DNA of 64,000 bases from Sphingomonas donggukensis. GTDB lineage: Bacteria; Pseudomonadota; Alphaproteobacteria; Sphingomonadales; Sphingomonadaceae. A program made the position numbers and the translations under genes. Location: the NCBI RefSeq assembly GCF_023674425.1, contig NZ_CP098401.1, positions 744,001 to 808,000 on the forward strand, in the 5' to 3' direction. Under the pieces are notes generated by a model, which saw only the letters and a program-made list of their open reading frames with translations, ran no database searches and was not told the origin of the DNA. Of this stretch, positions 8,813-18,544 are shown piece by piece (position 1 is the first letter of the stretch; each line of letters begins with the position of its first letter).

Positions 8813-10333
8813 ATGCTGCAACAGGCGCTCGATCAGCTGAAGGGCCAGATCGCGATCCGGCCGAAATACGACAATTACATCGGCGGCCAATGGGTCGCGC
8901 CGGTGAAGGGCCAGTATTTCGACAACCCGTCGCCGGTGACCGGCAAGACCGTGTGCCAGGTCGCGCGCGGCACCGCCGAGGATATCGAACTCGCGCTGGA
9001 CGCCGCGCACAAGGCAAAGGATGCGTGGGGTAAGACCAGCCCGGCGGAGCGCGCCAACATCCTGAACAAGATCGCCGACCGGATGGAGGAGAAGCTCGAC
9101 CTGCTGGCGATGGTCGAGACGATCGACAACGGCAAGCCGATCCGCGAGACGACCCATGCCGACATGCCGCTGGCGATCGACCATTTCCGCTACTTCGCCG
9201 GCTGCGTTCGCGCGCAGGAAGGCAGCATTTCCGAGATCGACCACGACACGATCGCCTATCATTTCCATGAGCCGCTGGGCGTCGTCGGCCAGATCATTCC
9301 GTGGAACTTCCCGATTCTGATGGCGGTGTGGAAGCTCGCGCCGGCACTCGGCGCCGGCAATTGCGTGGTGCTGAAGCCCGCCGAGCAGACGCCGATGTCG
9401 ATCATGGTCCTGATGGACGTGATCGGCGACCTGCTGCCGCCGGGCGTGCTGAACGTCGTCAACGGCTTCGGCGTCGAGGCGGGCAAGCCGCTGGCGCAGA
9501 ACAAGCGCATCGCCAAGATCGCGTTCACCGGCGAGACGACCACCGGCCGCCTCATCATGCAGTACGCGACCGAGAACCTGATCCCGGTCACGCTGGAGCT
9601 GGGCGGCAAGAGCCCCAACATCTTCTTCGCCGACGTGATGGACGCCGACGACGATTATTTCGACAAGTGCCTTGAGGGCTTTGCGATGTTCGCGCTGAAC
9701 CAGGGCGAGGTCTGCACTTGCCCCAGCCGCGCGCTGATCCAGGAATCGATCTACGACAAGTTCATCGAACGCGCGATCAAGCGGGTCGAGGCGATCAAGA
9801 TGGGCAGCCCGCTCGACGCGACGACGATGATCGGCGCGCAGGCGTCGAACGACCAGCTCGAGAAGATCCTGTCGTACATCGACATCGGCAAGGCCGAGGG
9901 TGCGAAGGTGCTGACCGGCGGCGAGCGCAAGCTGCACGACGGCGAGTTCGCGGAAGGATATTACGTCCAGCCGACGATCCTCGAGGGCAAGAACACGATG
10001 CGCGTGTTCCAGGAGGAAATCTTTGGACCCGTCGTCGCGGTGACCACGTTCAAGGACGAGGCCGACGCGCTCGCGATCGCCAACGACACGCTCTACGGCC
10101 TGGGCGCCGGCGTATGGTCGCGCAACGGCACCACCGCATACCGCATGGGCCGCGGCATCCAGGCCGGGCGCGTGTGGACCAACTGCTACCACCACTATCC
10201 CGCCCACGCGGCGTTCGGCGGCTACAAGCAGTCGGGCATCGGGCGCGAGAACCACAAGATGATGCTCGATCACTACCAGCAGACCAAGAACCTGCTGGTC
10301 AGCTATTCGCCCAAGGCATTGGGCTTCTTCTGA
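8813..10333 (+). CDS. NAD-dependent aldehyde dehydrogenase (ExaC/AldA type)
   Basis: A cytoplasmic aldehyde dehydrogenase of 506 residues that oxidises aldehydes to acids. Residue landmarks are the NAD-binding WNFPI segment, the general base Glu262 in LELGGKSP and the catalytic Cys301 in [13 protein letters not shown]. The CTCPSR context is typical of the acetaldehyde dehydrogenases paired with quinoprotein ethanol dehydrogenases. ATG 8813 is preceded by GGGAGAGG at a good distance; a longer frame back to 8642 lacks family similarity. The DUF779 gene 88 bp downstream is its usual partner. Together with acetyl-CoA synthetase at 21143 it completes alcohol use. Confidence 0.95.
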   Translation: MLQQALDQLKGQIAIRPKYDNYIGGQWVAPVKGQYFDNPSPVTGKTVCQVARGTAEDIELALDAAHKAKDAWGKTSPAERANILNKIADRMEEKLDLLAMVETIDNGKPIRETTHADMPLAIDHFRYFAGCVRAQEGSISEIDHDTIAYHFHEPLGVVGQIIPWNFPILMAVWKLAPALGAGNCVVLKPAEQTPMSIMVLMDVIGDLLPPGVLNVVNGFGVEAGKPLAQNKRIAKIAFTGETTTGRLIMQYATENLIPVTLELGGKSPNIFFADVMDADDDYFDKCLEGFAMFALNQGEVCTCPSRALIQESIYDKFIERAIKRVEAIKMGSPLDATTMIGAQASNDQLEKILSYIDIGKAEGAKVLTGGERKLHDGEFAEGYYVQPTILEGKNTMRVFQEEIFGPVVAVTTFKDEADALAIANDTLYGLGAGVWSRNGTTAYRMGRGIQAGRVWTNCYHHYPAHAAFGGYKQSGIGRENHKMMLDHYQQTKNLLVSYSPKALGFF

Positions 10334-10421
10334 CCGCTGCGAGGGTGATCTCCGACCTCGCGGATTTGCGGCAGACTGGCGGGCCTTCGGGTCCGCCGTT
10401 TTCCGTTGGAAGGCCACGCGC

Positions 10422-10811
10422 ATGACGACGCCACCACGCATCCTGTCCACCCCCGCCGCCGATGCCATGATCGCGCGGCTCGCCGGTCTCCACGGGCCGC
10501 TGATGTTCCACCAGTCCGGGGGATGCTGCGACGGCTCGGCGCCGATGTGCTACCCGTCGGGCGAATTCCGCGTCGGCGGGCAGGACGTGCTGCTCGGTCG
10601 TATCGCGGGGGACGTGCCCGTCTGGATCGGTGCGGCGCAGTTCGAATATTGGCGTCACACGCAGGTCACGATCGACGTCGTGCCGGGGCGCGGCGCAGGG
10701 TTTTCGCTGGAGGGGCCGGAGGGGGTGCGCTTCATCGTGCGCAGCCGCGTGTTCAGCGATGCCGAGGTCGATGCCCTCGATGCCGCGGGCGAGCCGCCAC
10801 GCGGCGAATGA
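10422..10811 (+). CDS. DUF779 protein, aldehyde dehydrogenase partner
   Basis: A 129-residue protein recognised as DUF779 by HQSGGCCDGSAPMC, GEFRVGG-VLLG, the FEYWRHTQVTIDV core and the C-terminal E-G-x-RF segment. The Cys cluster may bind metal or form disulfides. The family usually follows a class of aldehyde dehydrogenases, as here, but its function is not established. ATG 10422 is the first start in the frame. Confidence 0.9.
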   Translation: MTTPPRILSTPAADAMIARLAGLHGPLMFHQSGGCCDGSAPMCYPSGEFRVGGQDVLLGRIAGDVPVWIGAAQFEYWRHTQVTIDVVPGRGAGFSLEGPEGVRFIVRSRVFSDAEVDALDAAGEPPRGE

Positions 10812-10850
10812 GCGCGTGACGCCACGGCCACGGCACGACATAGTTGCGGC

Positions 10851-11993
10851 GTGACCGTCCAGCCGATCCGCGTTGCGTGCACCCGCATCGACGACCCCGA
10901 ACTGGCGGTCCGCGACCTGTTCGGCCAGCTCGATGTGCCGGCCCTGTCCGGCATCATCCTGTTCTGCTCCAGCCGCTATCCGCTCGGCGCGCTGTCGGCG
11001 GCGATCGCGATGCGATCGGACGGCGTCACGATCGTCGGCTGCACCTCGTCGGGGGAGATCACGCCCGACGGTCTGGACGAGGGAACGATCACCGCGATAG
11101 GCTTTCCCGCCGACGATTTCCGCTTGTCGGCCTATTGTTTCGAGGATCTCGACCGGTTCGATGCCGGCCACGCGCAGCAGGCGACCCGGTCACTGGTGGC
11201 GGAGGCCAACGCCGCGACGCGCGGCTTCGCCGGCCCCGCCAATCACGCCGCGATCTTTCTGGTCGACGGCCTGTCGCACCGCGAGGAGATGCTGACGCTG
11301 ACGCTGCAGGATGCGCTGGGCGAGGTGCCGCTGATCGGCGGATCGTCGGGCGACGGACTGGACTTCAAGGAAACCTTCGTCCTCCACGATGGGCGGTTTC
11401 GCCGCGACGCCGCGATCGTGGCGATCCTGTCGACCTCGCGCCCGCTCAAGGTATTCCGCGCGCAGCATTACCGGCCCGGCGCGACCAAGATGGTCATCAC
11501 CGCCGCCGATACCGCGTTGCGTATCGTTCGCGAGATCAACGCCGAACCCGCGGTCGAGGAATATGCCCGGCTCGTCGGGTCGCGCGTCGCCGACCTGTCG
11601 CCAACGGTATTCGCCTCGCATCCACCGATGGTGCGCGCCGGCGGCGAATATTACGTCCGCTCGATCCAGACCGCGAATCCCGACGGCAGCCTGACCTTCT
11701 ACTGCGCGATCGACGAGGGCATCGTGCTGACGCTGGGCGAGGCGGACAATGTGATGGCGGGGCTCGAGACGCTGTTCGACGACCTCGACCTCGCGGTCGG
11801 CGGGGTCGAGCGCATCCTGGGGTTCGACTGCGTGCTGAATTCGGTGGAGGTCGAGCAGCGCCAGCTGCGGGGCCGCGTGTCGGAATTATTCTCCAGGCGG
11901 GGCGTCGTCGGCTTCAACACCTATGGCGAGCAATATCACGCGTTGCACGTCAACCAGACCTTCACCGGCCTGGCGATCGGGCGGTCGTCGTGA
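10851..11993 (+). CDS. FIST-domain sensory protein
   Basis: A 380-residue cytoplasmic protein with a FIST N-terminal domain (about residues 30-225, including GCTSSGEI and LIGGSSGDGL) and a FIST C-terminal domain (about 235-370, including GFNTYGEQYHALHVNQT). FIST domains are thought to sense small ligands and often work with histidine kinases. Its GTG start is at 10851, and its stop overlaps the GTG start of the hybrid kinase (GTGA, 11990-11993). That tight coupling argues that FIST supplies the input for that kinase. Similar FIST-kinase pairs occur next to quinoprotein ethanol oxidation genes in pseudomonads. Confidence 0.92.
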   Translation: MTVQPIRVACTRIDDPELAVRDLFGQLDVPALSGIILFCSSRYPLGALSAAIAMRSDGVTIVGCTSSGEITPDGLDEGTITAIGFPADDFRLSAYCFEDLDRFDAGHAQQATRSLVAEANAATRGFAGPANHAAIFLVDGLSHREEMLTLTLQDALGEVPLIGGSSGDGLDFKETFVLHDGRFRRDAAIVAILSTSRPLKVFRAQHYRPGATKMVITAADTALRIVREINAEPAVEEYARLVGSRVADLSPTVFASHPPMVRAGGEYYVRSIQTANPDGSLTFYCAIDEGIVLTLGEADNVMAGLETLFDDLDLAVGGVERILGFDCVLNSVEVEQRQLRGRVSELFSRRGVVGFNTYGEQYHALHVNQTFTGLAIGRSS

Positions 11994-14233
11994 TCGCCGG
12001 CGACCTCGACTGCGACCGCGACACGGCCACGCGACTGTCGGCGCTTGAGGCGAAGATCGCCAAGCTGACGCGCATCAACGCCTCGCTGATGAGCCGGGTC
12101 GAGCGGTCGACCGATCTGCAGGGCAATGCATTCTCGGTATTCGAGACCGCGATCGCGCTGGAGGGCAAGGTGCAGGAACGCACCGCCGACCTGGAGCGTG
12201 CGCTCGACGAGCTGGCGGCCAGCAACGCGGCGCTGGGCCACGCCCGTGACGGTGCCGACGCCGCCCGCCAGCGGTTGAGCGACGCGATCGAAACGCTGAA
12301 CGAAGGGTTCGCGATCTTCGATGCCGACGACCGGCTGGTGCTGTGCAACCAGACCTACCTGTCGCTGTGGCCCGAGATCGCCGACCAGATCGTGCCCGGC
12401 GTCCGCTTCAGCGACATCGCGGGCAAGATCGGGGAGAGCCGCGCGTCGCTCGGCGCGATGGTCGCGCCCGATCGCTGGGTGTCCGAACGCGTCGCGCTGC
12501 ATCAGGTGGCGGAGGGCGGGCACGTCATCGCGCTCGCCGACGGGCGCTGGATCCAGGTGAACGAGCGCCGGACGAGCGAAGGCGGTGTGGTCGGCATCTA
12601 TACCGACATCACCGACATCAAGGCCGAGGACGCCCGCAACCGCGCGCGCGAACTCGCCGAACGCGCGCTGGTGCTGCAGGGTACGCTCGACGCGATGCCG
12701 CAGGGCGTGTGCCTGTTCGACCGCAACCGAATGCTGCTGGCGTGGAACGACCCTCTGCTCGCGTTCCTGAAGCTGACCCCGGCGGAGGCGCGGCGCGAGA
12801 TCGCCAGCCACGCCGCGCTAGTCGACTGGTGCAGGCACGTTATGCCGCGCGCCGACGCGGTCGATACGCTCGGCTGGCTGGGCGAAGGCGAGACCGAGCA
12901 CGTGGCGATCCGCAACCTGGCCGACGGCCGCGCGCTGGAAGTGCGGCGCCAGACGATGCCCGGCGGCGGCATGGTAATGGGGTTCGACGACGTGTCCGAC
13001 CGCCTGCGCGCCGCCGAAGCACTGCGCGAGAGCAACGAGACGCTCGAACGCCGAGTCGACGAACGCACCGCCGAATTGCAGCAGCAGGTGTCCGAGCGGG
13101 TCGCCGCGGAGGCCGCGATGCGTGCCGCCAAGACCGCGGCCGAACAGGCCAATCTGTCCAAGACGCGGTTCCTGGCCGCGGCCAGCCACGACCTGCTCCA
13201 GCCGCTGAACGCCGCGCGACTGTTCGTCTCCGCGCTCCAGGAACGGCGCATCGTCGGGCCTGCACGCGACCTGGTCGGCCAGACCGCATCGGCGCTCGAT
13301 TCGATCGAGAACCTGCTCGAGGCGCTGTTGGAAATCTCGAAGCTCGATGCCGGCGCGGTGACGCCCGAGATCATGGACGTGCCGCTGGGCGAGGTGTTCC
13401 ACGCGCTCAGCGCCGAATATCAGATGCTGGCCGACCAGCTCGGACTGGTGCTGGACGTCGAGGCGACCGACATCTGGGTACGATCCGACCCGCGGCTGTT
13501 GCGCCGTATCCTGCAGAATTTTCTGTCGAACGCGTTGCGCTACACGGTCGCCGGGACCGTCACGATGTCGGCGCGCTGTGCCGGCGGCGCGGTCACGATC
13601 GCGGTCAGCGATACCGGTCCGGGCATCGACCCCGCGCACCACGCCGAAATATTCGACGAATTCCGCCGGCTCGGCGCTACTGCGACGCCCGGGATCGGGC
13701 TTGGGCTGGCGATCGTCCAGCGTGCGGCGCGGATGCTCGACCACCGCGTCGACGTGACCAGCGCCCTGGGCAGCGGCGCGACCTTCGCGGTCACCGCGCC
13801 ACTCGCCGCATTCGGGATCCGCAGCGCGACGCCGCGCTGCGCGGCCAAGCGGCGCGGGATCGGCGCGCGCGCGATCCTGGTGATCGACAACGAACCGACC
13901 ATTCTGGAGGGTATGGAGGCGCTGCTCGGCGGCTGGGGTTGCCGCGTGCTGACGGCGCTCAGCGGGGCCGGCGCACGCGCTTTTGCTGCGGACGAGACCG
14001 CCGCGATCGACCTGATCCTGATCGACTATCATCTGGGCGACGGCGCGCTCGGCGATGCCGAGGCGCTGGGGATGCGCCGTCACCTGGGACGCGACGTGCC
14101 CGTCGTCATCATCACCGCCGATCGTATGCCGGCCCTGCGCGACCAGTTGAGCGCGCGGGGGTTCCATGTGCTGCAGAAGCCGGTCAAGCCGGCCCAGCTG
14201 CGCGCGCTGATTACGAGCTTGACCAGCGGGTGA
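11990..14233 (+). CDS. Soluble hybrid histidine kinase (PAS-PAS-HisKA-HATPase-REC)
   Basis: A 747-residue kinase without membrane segments. A coiled coil occupies roughly residues 15-80. Two PAS-like domains follow (about 85-200, with NEGFAIFDADDRLVLCN; about 215-330, with MPQGVCLFDRNRMLLAWN), then a second coiled coil. The HisKA box is AASHDLLQPLNAARLF with His400. The ATPase has NFLSNALRY and DTGPGID, and the C-terminal receiver has Asp679 in LILIDYHLGD. The layout and H-box resemble NahK/ErcS'-type kinases. The GTG start at 11990 is coupled to the FIST gene. The likely role is relay of an alcohol or aldehyde signal to the response regulator encoded just downstream on the other strand (inference). 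Confidence 0.9.
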   Translation: MIAGDLDCDRDTATRLSALEAKIAKLTRINASLMSRVERSTDLQGNAFSVFETAIALEGKVQERTADLERALDELAASNAALGHARDGADAARQRLSDAIETLNEGFAIFDADDRLVLCNQTYLSLWPEIADQIVPGVRFSDIAGKIGESRASLGAMVAPDRWVSERVALHQVAEGGHVIALADGRWIQVNERRTSEGGVVGIYTDITDIKAEDARNRARELAERALVLQGTLDAMPQGVCLFDRNRMLLAWNDPLLAFLKLTPAEARREIASHAALVDWCRHVMPRADAVDTLGWLGEGETEHVAIRNLADGRALEVRRQTMPGGGMVMGFDDVSDRLRAAEALRESNETLERRVDERTAELQQQVSERVAAEAAMRAAKTAAEQANLSKTRFLAAASHDLLQPLNAARLFVSALQERRIVGPARDLVGQTASALDSIENLLEALLEISKLDAGAVTPEIMDVPLGEVFHALSAEYQMLADQLGLVLDVEATDIWVRSDPRLLRRILQNFLSNALRYTVAGTVTMSARCAGGAVTIAVSDTGPGIDPAHHAEIFDEFRRLGATATPGIGLGLAIVQRAARMLDHRVDVTSALGSGATFAVTAPLAAFGIRSATPRCAAKRRGIGARAILVIDNEPTILEGMEALLGGWGCRVLTALSGAGARAFAADETAAIDLILIDYHLGDGALGDAEALGMRRHLGRDVPVVIITADRMPALRDQLSARGFHVLQKPVKPAQLRALITSLTSG

Positions 14234-14240
14234 CTCAAGT

Positions 14241-14322
14241 CCGCTCGCCCTGAGCGAAGTCGAAGGGCCTTGGCTGGCTCTCACTGTCTCACAAGTGCTT
14301 CGACTTCGCTCAGCACGAACGG
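14241..14322. repeat. Dispersed palindrome, family A copy 2
   Basis: Arms 14241-14265 and 14298-14322. The right arm is identical to that of the 3220 copy, while the left arm has a few changes in its first ten bases. It sits next to a family B copy, between convergent kinase and response regulator genes. Confidence 0.8.
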
Positions 14323-14381
14323 GTGGGCAAGTCCGGAGACCGCGGGGTGGCTGGTGTGGTGGTTTGCTAACCGACCTACAC

Positions 14382-14501
14382 CCGTTCGCCTCGAGTAGTC
14401 GTCGAGCTTGTCGAGACGACGTATCGAGAGGTTGGTGCCTCATGGAGGGTACTTCTCGATACGGGCTCTCGACAAGCTCGATCCCTACTCGAAGCGAACG
14501 G
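14382..14501. repeat. Dispersed palindrome, family B copy 2 (120 bp)
   Basis: A near-duplicate of the element at 7742-7861, of identical length, with the same ends (CCGTTCGCC and GCGAACGG). Its right end is 11 bp from the stop codon of the response regulator gene. Confidence 0.85.
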
Positions 14502-14512
14502 CTATACTCAGG

Positions 14513-15166
14513 TCAGGACCGCGGCGTCGTCGGCCCCGTAAAATGCACCTTGTTCGCCAGGATCACCGCCTGCGTCCGGCTATAGACGTTCAGCTTCGCC
14601 AGGATCGCCGACACATGCGCCTTCACCGTCGTCATCGACACGTCGAGGTCGTAGGCGATCTGCTTGTTGAGCTTGCCCGCCACCACCAGCCCCAGCACGA
14701 CGGTCTGTTGCGGGGTCAGCGTTTCGATGCGGCGGGCGATGTCGTCGGTTTCGGAACCGGCGCCATCGGACAGGCGGAATTCGTCGGGCAGGAAGATGTC
14801 GCCGGCCAGAATCGACTGGATCGCGCCGACGATCGCGCTGCGCTTCAGCGATTTCGGGATGAAGCCGGCGGCACCATGCGCGATAGCCGCGGAGACCAGT
14901 CCGCTTTCGACCGCGCCCGACACGATCACGATCGGGACGGAGGGAAAACGTGCGCGGAGCATCGACAGGCCCGAGAATCCTTCGGCGTCGGGCATGTTCA
15001 GGTCGAGCAGGACGATGTCGAAATCGCCCTCGCGCTCGATGATGGCGACCGCTTCCGCGATCGAGGAGGCTTCGAACAGTTCGGTGCGGTCGAACGCGAC
15101 GGCGATCACGGTGCGCAGGCCGTCCCGGACCAGCGGATGATCGTCGACGATCAGGACTCGTTCCAC
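14513..15166 (-). CDS. LuxR/NarL-type response regulator
   Basis: A 217-residue regulator. The receiver domain (residues 1-120) has the acidic pair Asp8-Asp9 and phospho-acceptor Asp55 in LLDLNMPD. The LuxR-type helix-turn-helix is at about 150-210 (LTPQQTVVLGLVVAGKLNKQIAYDLDVS). It resembles ErbR/AgmR-type regulators of quinoprotein ethanol oxidation in domain order and context. The GTG start at 15166 has GGGGAGAG just upstream; longer frames run into the dehydrogenase region. It lies downstream of the dehydrogenase on the same strand and convergent to the hybrid kinase. It is the best candidate for binding the shared promoter motif in this block (inference). Confidence 0.9.
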   Translation of the reverse strand: MERVLIVDDHPLVRDGLRTVIAVAFDRTELFEASSIAEAVAIIEREGDFDIVLLDLNMPDAEGFSGLSMLRARFPSVPIVIVSGAVESGLVSAAIAHGAAGFIPKSLKRSAIVGAIQSILAGDIFLPDEFRLSDGAGSETDDIARRIETLTPQQTVVLGLVVAGKLNKQIAYDLDVSMTTVKAHVSAILAKLNVYSRTQAVILANKVHFTGPTTPRS

Positions 15167-15218
15167 GCGTTCGCTCTCCCCCGACAGCGGGTGTAGCGCG
15201 GGATGGCCCGCAGGGTGA

Positions 15219-15242
15219 AGGGGTGCCGTTGCCGACACCCCT
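15219..15242 (-). terminator. Hairpin between dehydrogenase and regulator genes
   Basis: AGGGGTG (15219-15225) pairs with CACCCCT (15236-15242), 11 bp after the dehydrogenase stop. There is no T-run, so it may be a partial terminator or a 3' stabiliser. Confidence 0.5.
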
Positions 15243-15252
15243 CCGCCCGCGA

Positions 15253-17037
15253 TCACGACTTCGGCAGCTTGAACACCCAGAGCGCGCCGCCCTGGTTGAT
15301 GTGCTGCACCGCCTTGGCGACCTCGCCGCCCCACAGCGGCACTGCGCCGCCCCAGCCGGACATGACCGCGACATATTGCTCGCCGCCGTCGGACCAGGTG
15401 ACTGGCGACCCGACCACGCCCGACCCCGTGTTGAACTTCCACAGTTCCTTGCCGGTCTTGGCATCGAACGCCTTCAGATAGCCCTCCGGCGTGCCGGTGA
15501 AGACCAGGTTGCCGGCAGTGACGAGGACGCCGCCCCACAGCGGCGCCTTGTTCTTGTATTCCCAGGCGATCTTGCCGGTCTTGGGGTCCATCGCGCGCAG
15601 CACGCCGATATGGTCGTCATACAGCGGCTTGATGGTGAAGCCCGCGCCCAGATACGCCGCGCCCTTCTTGTAGGCGATCGGTTCGTTCCAGATGTCCATG
15701 CCCCATTCGTTGCTGGGGATGTAGAACATGTTGGTCTGCTGGCTGTAGGCCATCGGCATCCAGTTCTTGCCGCCCAGGAACGATGGCGCCGAGAATACCG
15801 TCGTCCCCTTTTCCGCGCTCGGCGGGCCGGGACGGTTGGCGGGGTCGTACATCGGCTTGCCCGACTTGTCGAAGCCGGTCGCCCACGTCGTCTTGCTGAC
15901 GAACGGGTTGGCCGATACGAACTGGCCGTTGGTGCGGTCGAGCACGAAGAAATAGCCGTTGCGATCGGCCTTCGCGCCGAGTTTACGCCCGCCCATGTCG
16001 AACGGGATGAATTCGTTCACCCCGTCGAAGTCCCAGCCGTCGTGCGGGGTCGTCTGGTAATGCCATTTGATGACGCCGGTATCGGGATCGATCGCCAGCG
16101 TGGACGAGGTATAGAGGTTGTTGCCGGGGCGCAGGTGGCTGTTCCACGGCGCGGGATTGCCGGTGCCGATGAACACCAGGTTGGTGTCCGGATCATAGGT
16201 GCCGCCGAGCCACGTCGCGCCGCCGCCGTTCTTCCACTGGTCGCCCTGCCACGAGGCGTTCAGCTTGCCGGTCATCGTCGTCGGCTTGCCGTCGGCGCCC
16301 ATGCCCATGTGGCCCTCGATCGTCGGGCGGGACCAGAGCAGCTCGCCGGTGTTGACGTCGCGGGCCTCGACCTTGCCAACGATGCCGAATTCGCCGCCCG
16401 AGTTGCCGTAGATCACCTTGCCCTTCACGATCATCGGCGCGGCGGTGAAGCTGTAGCCGGCGTCGTAGGCGGCGAGCGTCTTGTTCCAGATGACCTTGCC
16501 GGTCTTGCGGTTGAGCGCGACCATGTGCGCGTCGAGTGTGCCGAAGATGATCTTGTCGCCGAAGATCGCGGCGCCGCGATTGACGACGTCGCAGCACGGC
16601 ATGATGCCGTCGGGCAGGCGGGCGTCATATTGCCACAGTTCCTCGCCGGTCTTCGCATCGAACGCGAACAGGCGGCTGTAGCTGCCGGTGACGTAGATGA
16701 TGCCGTCGTACACGATCGGCTGCGATTCCTGGCCGCGCTGCTTCTCGCCGCCGAGGCTCGCCGAGAAGGCGGGGACCATGCGCCCGACGTTCGATGCGTT
16801 GATCGTGGTCAGCGGGCTGAAGCGCTGGCCCTTCGGACCCATGCCATACGTCAGGATGTCGCCCGGGGTGTTGGCGTCGTTCATCAGGTCGGCGTCGGTC
16901 GGGCCTGCGGCGGTGACGGCGGCAGGCGCGGCGGGAGCGGGGGCCGTGTTCTCCTCGGATGCCGCGAACAGCGGTGCCGTCGTCAGCAACGCCGCGCTGG
17001 CGAACAAGGCCGCGGTGCGGGTGATGCGCAATGTCAT
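15253..17037 (-). CDS. PQQ-dependent alcohol dehydrogenase, lanthanide-type active site
   Basis: A 594-residue periplasmic eight-bladed quinoprotein that oxidises alcohols to aldehydes. It has a signal peptide to about residue 25 (TTAPLFAAS) and the adjacent-cysteine disulfide Cys148-Cys149 in GIMPCCDVV. Metal and PQQ ligands can be placed as Glu216 (GGEFG), Asn294 (GTGNPAPWN) and the catalytic Asp336 in HDGWDFDG. Residue 338, two after the catalytic Asp, is also Asp. That extra acid is the accepted marker of lanthanide-dependent enzymes (XoxF, PedH); calcium enzymes lack it. Overall sequence is closer to the ExaA/PedE/PedH ethanol-dehydrogenase type than to methanol dehydrogenase. Upstream on the same strand are the substrate-binding-like protein and cytochrome c550. 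Confidence 0.93.
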   Translation of the reverse strand: MTLRITRTAALFASAALLTTAPLFAASEENTAPAPAAPAAVTAAGPTDADLMNDANTPGDILTYGMGPKGQRFSPLTTINASNVGRMVPAFSASLGGEKQRGQESQPIVYDGIIYVTGSYSRLFAFDAKTGEELWQYDARLPDGIMPCCDVVNRGAAIFGDKIIFGTLDAHMVALNRKTGKVIWNKTLAAYDAGYSFTAAPMIVKGKVIYGNSGGEFGIVGKVEARDVNTGELLWSRPTIEGHMGMGADGKPTTMTGKLNASWQGDQWKNGGGATWLGGTYDPDTNLVFIGTGNPAPWNSHLRPGNNLYTSSTLAIDPDTGVIKWHYQTTPHDGWDFDGVNEFIPFDMGGRKLGAKADRNGYFFVLDRTNGQFVSANPFVSKTTWATGFDKSGKPMYDPANRPGPPSAEKGTTVFSAPSFLGGKNWMPMAYSQQTNMFYIPSNEWGMDIWNEPIAYKKGAAYLGAGFTIKPLYDDHIGVLRAMDPKTGKIAWEYKNKAPLWGGVLVTAGNLVFTGTPEGYLKAFDAKTGKELWKFNTGSGVVGSPVTWSDGGEQYVAVMSGWGGAVPLWGGEVAKAVQHINQGGALWVFKLPKS

Positions 17038-17120
17038 GATGTCCTCTCCCCTGGTTTTGGTCGCGGCCCGAACGGACTGACCGGATTATTTCACGAGAAT
17101 AGTCCGAGAGTCGCCACGGC

Positions 17121-17134
17121 CAAATTGGACCTTC
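17121..17134 (-). promoter_or_regulatory. Shared promoter motif upstream of the dehydrogenase
   Basis: The minus-strand reads AAGGTCCAATTTGG. Its CAAT core ends 88 bp before the dehydrogenase start. The same core occurs upstream of the cytochrome c550 gene and the porin gene at similar distances. It is a candidate activator site. Confidence 0.5.
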
Positions 17135-17162
17135 GATCAAGCCCGGCCGAGGCTCCCGCTCG

Positions 17163-18026
17163 TCAGACCGAAAGCGGCCCGTGCGGGGTGACGCCGTAGC
17201 GGCGCAGGATCGCATCGACCGTCCCGTCCTTGCGGAACGTCGCCATCATCTGGTCGAGCTGGTCGGCAAGGTCGCGGGCGTCGTCCTTCACCGCCACGCC
17301 GACGTCCCAGCCGGGGCTGGGGAGTGCGGGCAGCGGCCCCTTGCGCACCTTCATCCGCTCCGCGCCCGACGTCATCGCATGTTCGACCTGCGCGCGCGTC
17401 GCCAGCACGGCGTCGGCCTTGCCCTGCTTGACCGCATCGATCGCCGCGGCGCCGCTCATCAGGTGCGACACATCGCCGCGCAGCACGCCGCCGAAACTGC
17501 CCGACAGATAGAAATCGGGAATGCTGTCGAGCTCCGCGGCAAGCTTTCGGCCCTTCAACTGCGGCGGAGGCACCTCGCAATCGGTGTCGAGGCCGCACGC
17601 CATCAGGAACCCTTCGCGGTAATATGGCGCGCCGATCACCGCGCGGTCGTTCTCCTTGGCGAAGGCGCGATCGACCGGCACGTGCATCATCACGTCGTAC
17701 ACGTCGCCGCCGACCAGCGACCCGCGCCACACCATGTTGCGCAGGTCGTCGCCGACATCCTCGTCGGCCAGGAAATCGACGACGGTCAGCTTCAGGCCAA
17801 GCTGCAGCGCGATCGCGCCGGCCAGGTCGACGTCGATCCCGCTCAGCTTGCCGGTCGCGTCACGCCACGACCACGGCTCGAAGTCGCGGTACACCGCGAC
17901 GCGCAAAATGCCCTCGGCCTTCAGCTTTTCGAAGCTGCGCGAGCGCGCGGGCAGGGGAAGACAGGCGAACGCGAGCGCCCCACCGAGCAGGCCGCGCCGC
18001 GTTGCCATCGTGTCGGTTGCCCTCAT
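17163..18026 (-). CDS. Quinoprotein dehydrogenase-associated substrate-binding-like protein
   Basis: A 287-residue periplasmic type-II (ABC-transporter-type) solute-binding fold, with an N-terminal MATRRGLLGGALAFACLPLPA signal resembling a twin-arginine leader. It opens with LRVAVYRDFEPWSW and IDVDLAGAIALQLG, and no transporter subunits accompany it. This family is found only beside quinoprotein dehydrogenases, where it is thought to assist the enzyme (XoxJ-like) rather than transport. The ATG at 18026 overlaps the cytochrome stop (ATGA); an internal ATG at 18008 begins the signal peptide more closely. Confidence 0.88.
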   Translation of the reverse strand: MRATDTMATRRGLLGGALAFACLPLPARSRSFEKLKAEGILRVAVYRDFEPWSWRDATGKLSGIDVDLAGAIALQLGLKLTVVDFLADEDVGDDLRNMVWRGSLVGGDVYDVMMHVPVDRAFAKENDRAVIGAPYYREGFLMACGLDTDCEVPPPQLKGRKLAAELDSIPDFYLSGSFGGVLRGDVSHLMSGAAAIDAVKQGKADAVLATRAQVEHAMTSGAERMKVRKGPLPALPSPGWDVGVAVKDDARDLADQLDQMMATFRKDGTVDAILRRYGVTPHGPLSV

Positions 18027-18475
18027 TCCTCGTGCTTGGTGTCGAGCCAGGTGCGGATCGCCCACCCGGCCTTCTGCCCCAGCGTGTCGCCCATCGCGGG
18101 CATATAGACCTTGCCGTCGCGAACCGAGCCATGCTGGTACCGCTGGATGAACCATTCATCGCCGGCCTCGCCCTTGTCGAGGTAGCGCAGATCGGGGGCG
18201 ATCCCGCCCGAAATCGCCTCCAGCCCGTGGCAGCGTGCGCAGTTACCGCCGTAAGCGCTTTCGCCGATCTTGGCGGCGACCGCGGCGACCTTGGGATCGG
18301 CGCGATACGGGTTCACCTTGATCCAGGTGTCGTTGCCCGGCTTGATATCAGGGAGCGCAGTTGTGTTGACGGCCTGCGGGGTCACGTTGCCGTGCGCGCG
18401 CAGATTGGACGCGATCGACGCCCCCGCCAGCGCGATCGAGGCGGCGAGCACGCACCGCGATACAAGTCTCGACAT
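18023..18475 (-). CDS. pedF: Cytochrome c550, PedF-like electron acceptor
   Basis: A 150-residue secreted class-I cytochrome c. The signal peptide ends ...ASNLRA-HGN and the mature start HGNVTPQAV is typical of PedF. The heme site is CARCH (Cys79, Cys82, His83) and the distal Met lies in YMPAMGDTLG. It accepts electrons from the PQQ dehydrogenase. The ATG at 18475 starts the signal peptide; the frame continues far upstream only as the shadow of the divergent gene. It is the first gene of the minus-strand run cytochrome, binding protein, dehydrogenase. A motif copy lies 74 bp upstream. Confidence 0.9.
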   Translation of the reverse strand: MSRLVSRCVLAASIALAGASIASNLRAHGNVTPQAVNTTALPDIKPGNDTWIKVNPYRADPKVAAVAAKIGESAYGGNCARCHGLEAISGGIAPDLRYLDKGEAGDEWFIQRYQHGSVRDGKVYMPAMGDTLGQKAGWAIRTWLDTKHEE

Positions 18476-18544
18476 CAGGCACACCCTCTCACAAGCCGGA
18501 ACCCGGCGATCATCGAGCGAAACCCTAGAGCGCGGCGCGGACCG

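Noticed and set aside
10844..11989. In-frame extension of the hybrid kinase through the FIST gene
   Set aside because: The FIST protein is in another frame and is clearly real; the extension is Arg-rich shadow sequence, so the kinase starts at GTG 11990.
15223..17199. 658-residue plus-strand frame across the dehydrogenase
   Set aside because: Antisense shadow of the quinoprotein gene; no domain recognised.
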